17,873 nt of DNA from Candidatus Fermentibacterales bacterium (GTDB taxonomy: Bacteria > Fermentibacterota > Fermentibacteria > Fermentibacterales > JAFGKQ01), in contig JAFGKQ010000141.1 of the NCBI GenBank assembly GCA_016928495.1, forward strand, positions 1-17,873, written 5' to 3'. Within the stretch, counting starts at the first letter, position 1. The number at the start of each line of letters is the position of its first letter. This document shows positions 16,346 to 17,873 of the stretch, in pieces. The notes beneath the pieces were generated by a model. It worked only from the letters and a program-made list of their open reading frames with translations. It was not told where the DNA came from and made no database searches. The position numbers and the translations under genes are program-made.

Positions 16346-16437
16346 ACGGGGCATGATCCGAGACCAGATAGGACTTGCCCGTCCGATTCTCACGGGGCGT
16401 GATCCGCAACCAGACCGAATTCGCCCGTCCGATCGTC
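16346..16437. repeat. Diverged 46-bp tandem duplication at the lpxH 3' end
   Basis: Two head-to-tail 46-base units, 16346-16391 and 16392-16437, match at 36 of 46 positions by my alignment. The second encodes the last 15 residues of LpxH (DDRTGEFGLVADHAP). The first, after the stop codon, would encode ENRTGKSYLVSDHAP in its own frame, followed by SR and TGA. Each unit also carries an imperfect inverted repeat (GACGGGC with GCCCCGT). Confidence 0.85.
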
Positions 16438-17130
16438 TATCGTGGCGAAGCTCCGGTGCGAGATCCAGTCACCCAGGGAGATGTGGATGCCCCTCTCGAA
16501 GCCGGTTATCAGTGGGACGTGGGTGTGCCCTGTGATGACTATCCTCACGTCGTCTCTGGCGTCCAGGGTCTCGGAGACCCAGTCCAGGAGTCCCTTCGGG
16601 ATGCTGTCGACCTCCCTGCGCAGGATCCGCTTGCTCGTGCCGGAAGCCATGCGGGCGATGCGATTGCCGACGCCCTCGGGCAGGCCGCCGAACAGCCTGG
16701 CCGACAGCCTCGCGCGAAGCAGCGGCCGCAGGATGAGCCTGTAGCCGTAGTCGCCCCCGCCGAGAGCGTCGCCGTGGGCGAGAAGGGCGTTGCCTCCCTG
16801 GAGCTTCAGGGTGAAGGGGTCCCCGATCAGATGGAAGCCCGTCGATTCCTCGAACCTGCCGTCAAGCCAGAAGTCATGGTTGCCCGGGATCATGCTGCCG
16901 GACCAGCCGGAGTCCGTCAGGGCGCGCAGAGAACGGAGCACCCTCTCGAAGCCGGCCGGCATCCTGCCCCTGAACTCGAACCAGAAGTCGAACAGGTCGC
17001 CCAGGATCCAGAGAGATCCTGGCTCGCGATCCGTCGCCAGACTCCCGAGGAAGCGGATCAGGGCTTCCCTGCCGGGGTGCTCGAGCGGCTCCGGGAAGAG
17101 GTGGGCGTCACTCAGGAAGTAGTGGGTCAT
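16390..17130 (-). CDS. lpxH: UDP-2,3-diacylglucosamine diphosphatase (LpxH-like)
   Basis: The enzyme cleaves UDP-2,3-diacylglucosamine to lipid X and UMP in lipid A synthesis, at the inner face of the inner membrane. At 246 aa it matches the LpxH length. Metallophosphatase motifs are in order: SDAHL with D8/H10, GDLFDFW with D45, GNHDF with N84/H85, AHGD with H119 and GHTHVP with H202/H204, then SLGDW as in LpxH. The ATG at 17130 lies 23 bases inside the preceding lipoprotein gene and is the only start that keeps β1, so coupling is likely. The C-terminus ends at a stop formed by the tandem-duplication junction. Other calcineurin-like phosphoesterases are possible; the GDW and 240-250 aa size favour LpxH. 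Confidence 0.82.
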   Translation of the reverse strand: MTHYFLSDAHLFPEPLEHPGREALIRFLGSLATDREPGSLWILGDLFDFWFEFRGRMPAGFERVLRSLRALTDSGWSGSMIPGNHDFWLDGRFEESTGFHLIGDPFTLKLQGGNALLAHGDALGGGDYGYRLILRPLLRARLSARLFGGLPEGVGNRIARMASGTSKRILRREVDSIPKGLLDWVSETLDARDDVRIVITGHTHVPLITGFERGIHISLGDWISHRSFATIDDRTGEFGLVADHAP

Positions 17131-17716
17131 CCTGCGGCTGGGCCGCGACGGTATCCCTGGCGGCCTCCACGAAGAGCGAGTCGAGAGCGGGGCATGACCG
17201 CACGAGCCTCATGGCTGCGCCATGGCCCGTCTCTGCCCTGATGTCCGGGCCATGCGCCAGAAGCGCGACCGGCATGCCGCGACACGAGTCGAAGAAGAAG
17301 CAGGCGAGGCTTCCGTCTCCCAGGCATACCTGCAGGTCGCTGCCGGCTGCCTGGAGCCCGTACTGCGCTATGTGCCGGGAGACGGAATCGAGCTGCACCG
17401 GCACCACGAGGACGCCGCCCAGGGCACTTATGCTGTCGAGCTGCATCAGGTCGCGCTCCTCCTGGGGATAGTCCGGCATCGGTATCCATGTGTAGAGGAG
17501 GACGTACGGCTCCGTGGAAGGGTCCAGGGTGTCACCCTCGAGGGTCCATACGGCACCGGGCAGTTGCGTGACCCGTGCGGCGGACCGGAGCGTGTCGGCA
17601 GCCTCGGATGCGTCGTTGCCGTCGGACCTGCAGGCAATGGAGGACAGCGCCGGGGGCAGCAGTGCTGCAGGCAGCAGCCGCAGGGCCATCGAGGTGATGC
17701 GTCCGCGCAGGTTCAT
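17108..17716 (-). CDS. Putative lipoprotein with thioredoxin-like fold lacking CxxC
   Basis: The protein is 202 aa. The ATG at 17716 overlaps the previous stop by one base (TGATG). A basic N-terminus and hydrophobic stretch (ALRLLPAALLPPALSSIAC) end in a lipobox-like SIAC with C29. The following segment (WTLEGDTL, then YVLLYTWIPMPDYPQEERDLMQLDSI, then GVLVVPVQLD, then GMPVALL with P149) has the order of a TlpA/redoxin-type thioredoxin fold: β1, the active-site turn WxPMPDYP at 77-84 where CxxC would be, and the cis-proline loop. The two catalytic cysteines are missing; remaining cysteines (C131, C139, C145, C175) do not form a CxxC. I infer a non-redox or altered role in the periplasm. Function unknown. 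The frame is open to 17824, but that part overlaps the previous gene. Confidence 0.6.
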   Translation of the reverse strand: MNLRGRITSMALRLLPAALLPPALSSIACRSDGNDASEAADTLRSAARVTQLPGAVWTLEGDTLDPSTEPYVLLYTWIPMPDYPQEERDLMQLDSISALGGVLVVPVQLDSVSRHIAQYGLQAAGSDLQVCLGDGSLACFFFDSCRGMPVALLAHGPDIRAETGHGAAMRLVRSCPALDSLFVEAARDTVAAQPQDDPLLPE

Positions 17717-17873
17717 CAGAGGCCGTCCGGGTCGAGCAGTGAGGCCGTGAGGAACGAAAGGGCTGAATCGCATGACGCAACCGAGACCAGCTCCCCGCCG
17801 CCGAGTGCGACTGTCGAGACCCACAGGCCGGCTCTGGAACGTGCGCTGCTGCCGCTGACGAAGGGGAGGCCGA
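17716..17873 (-). CDS. C-terminal end of an unknown protein (partial)
   Basis: About 51 residues are visible before the stop (17718-17716), running from GLPFVSGSSARSRAGL to LTASLLDPDGL. The 5' part lies beyond the right edge. It is judged real because its TGA overlaps the ATG of the lipoprotein gene by one base, the codon pattern fits, and no other frame explains this stretch. I do not recognise the family. Confidence 0.5.
   Translation of the reverse strand, partial: GLPFVSGSSARSRAGLWVSTVALGGGELVSVASCDSALSFLTASLLDPDGL

Noticed and set aside
16307-16389. Intrinsic terminator after lpxH
   Set aside because: A stem is possible, but it has a large loop and no T-run follows, so a standard Rho-independent terminator is not supported.

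Overview
The window is a compact, GC-rich bacterial chromosomal segment in which almost every base is coding. Many genes are joined by 1-, 4- or 8-base start/stop overlaps. An LpxH-type lipid A enzyme, a lipoprotein and a secreted gingipain-like protease point to a Gram-negative-type (diderm) cell. The bacterial type 3 prolyl-tRNA synthetase, the YfhO/GT-C membrane proteins and the frequent AGG arginine codons beside high GC would fit an uncultured lineage of the FCB or Eisenbacteria/Fermentibacteria kind. That placement is only a guess. I see no tRNA, rRNA, CRISPR array, insertion sequence or canonical intrinsic terminator.

Layout. Minus strand, 1-4283 (transcribed right to left): proS (type 3), a GT-C-like polytopic membrane protein 8 bases behind it, then a ~100-base gap and a secreted C25/caspase-like peptidase that runs off the left edge. 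A 358-base divergent control region (4284-4641) carries a strong plus-strand promoter. Plus strand, 4642-8737: an IPC-synthase-type PAP2 membrane phosphatase/transferase, panB, purD, purE and tsaC, mostly overlapping. It meets the opposite operon tail to tail with 4 bases between stop codons.

Minus strand, 16306-8742: a tightly coupled six-gene surface-glycan or glycolipid cluster in the order polyprenyl-phosphate-type GT2, GT4 glycosyltransferase, SDR/epimerase, flippase-like LPG_synthase_TM protein, 815-aa YfhO membrane protein, radical SAM/SPASM-like enzyme. Upstream on the same strand (17873-16390) lie the end of an unknown gene, a lipoprotein with a thioredoxin-like look but no CxxC, and lpxH.

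How the genes may work together (inference). GT2 charges a lipid carrier with a sugar, and GT4 and the SDR build or supply the glycan. The flippase-like protein and YfhO act in or across the membrane. The radical SAM protein, translationally coupled at the end, may tailor a sugar, lipid or peptide of the same product. The most notable DNA-level feature is between lpxH and this operon: a diverged 46-bp tandem duplication of the lpxH 3' end whose junction creates the present stop codon. It is followed by an extended -10 promoter placed so close to the GT2 ATG that the message should be nearly leaderless.
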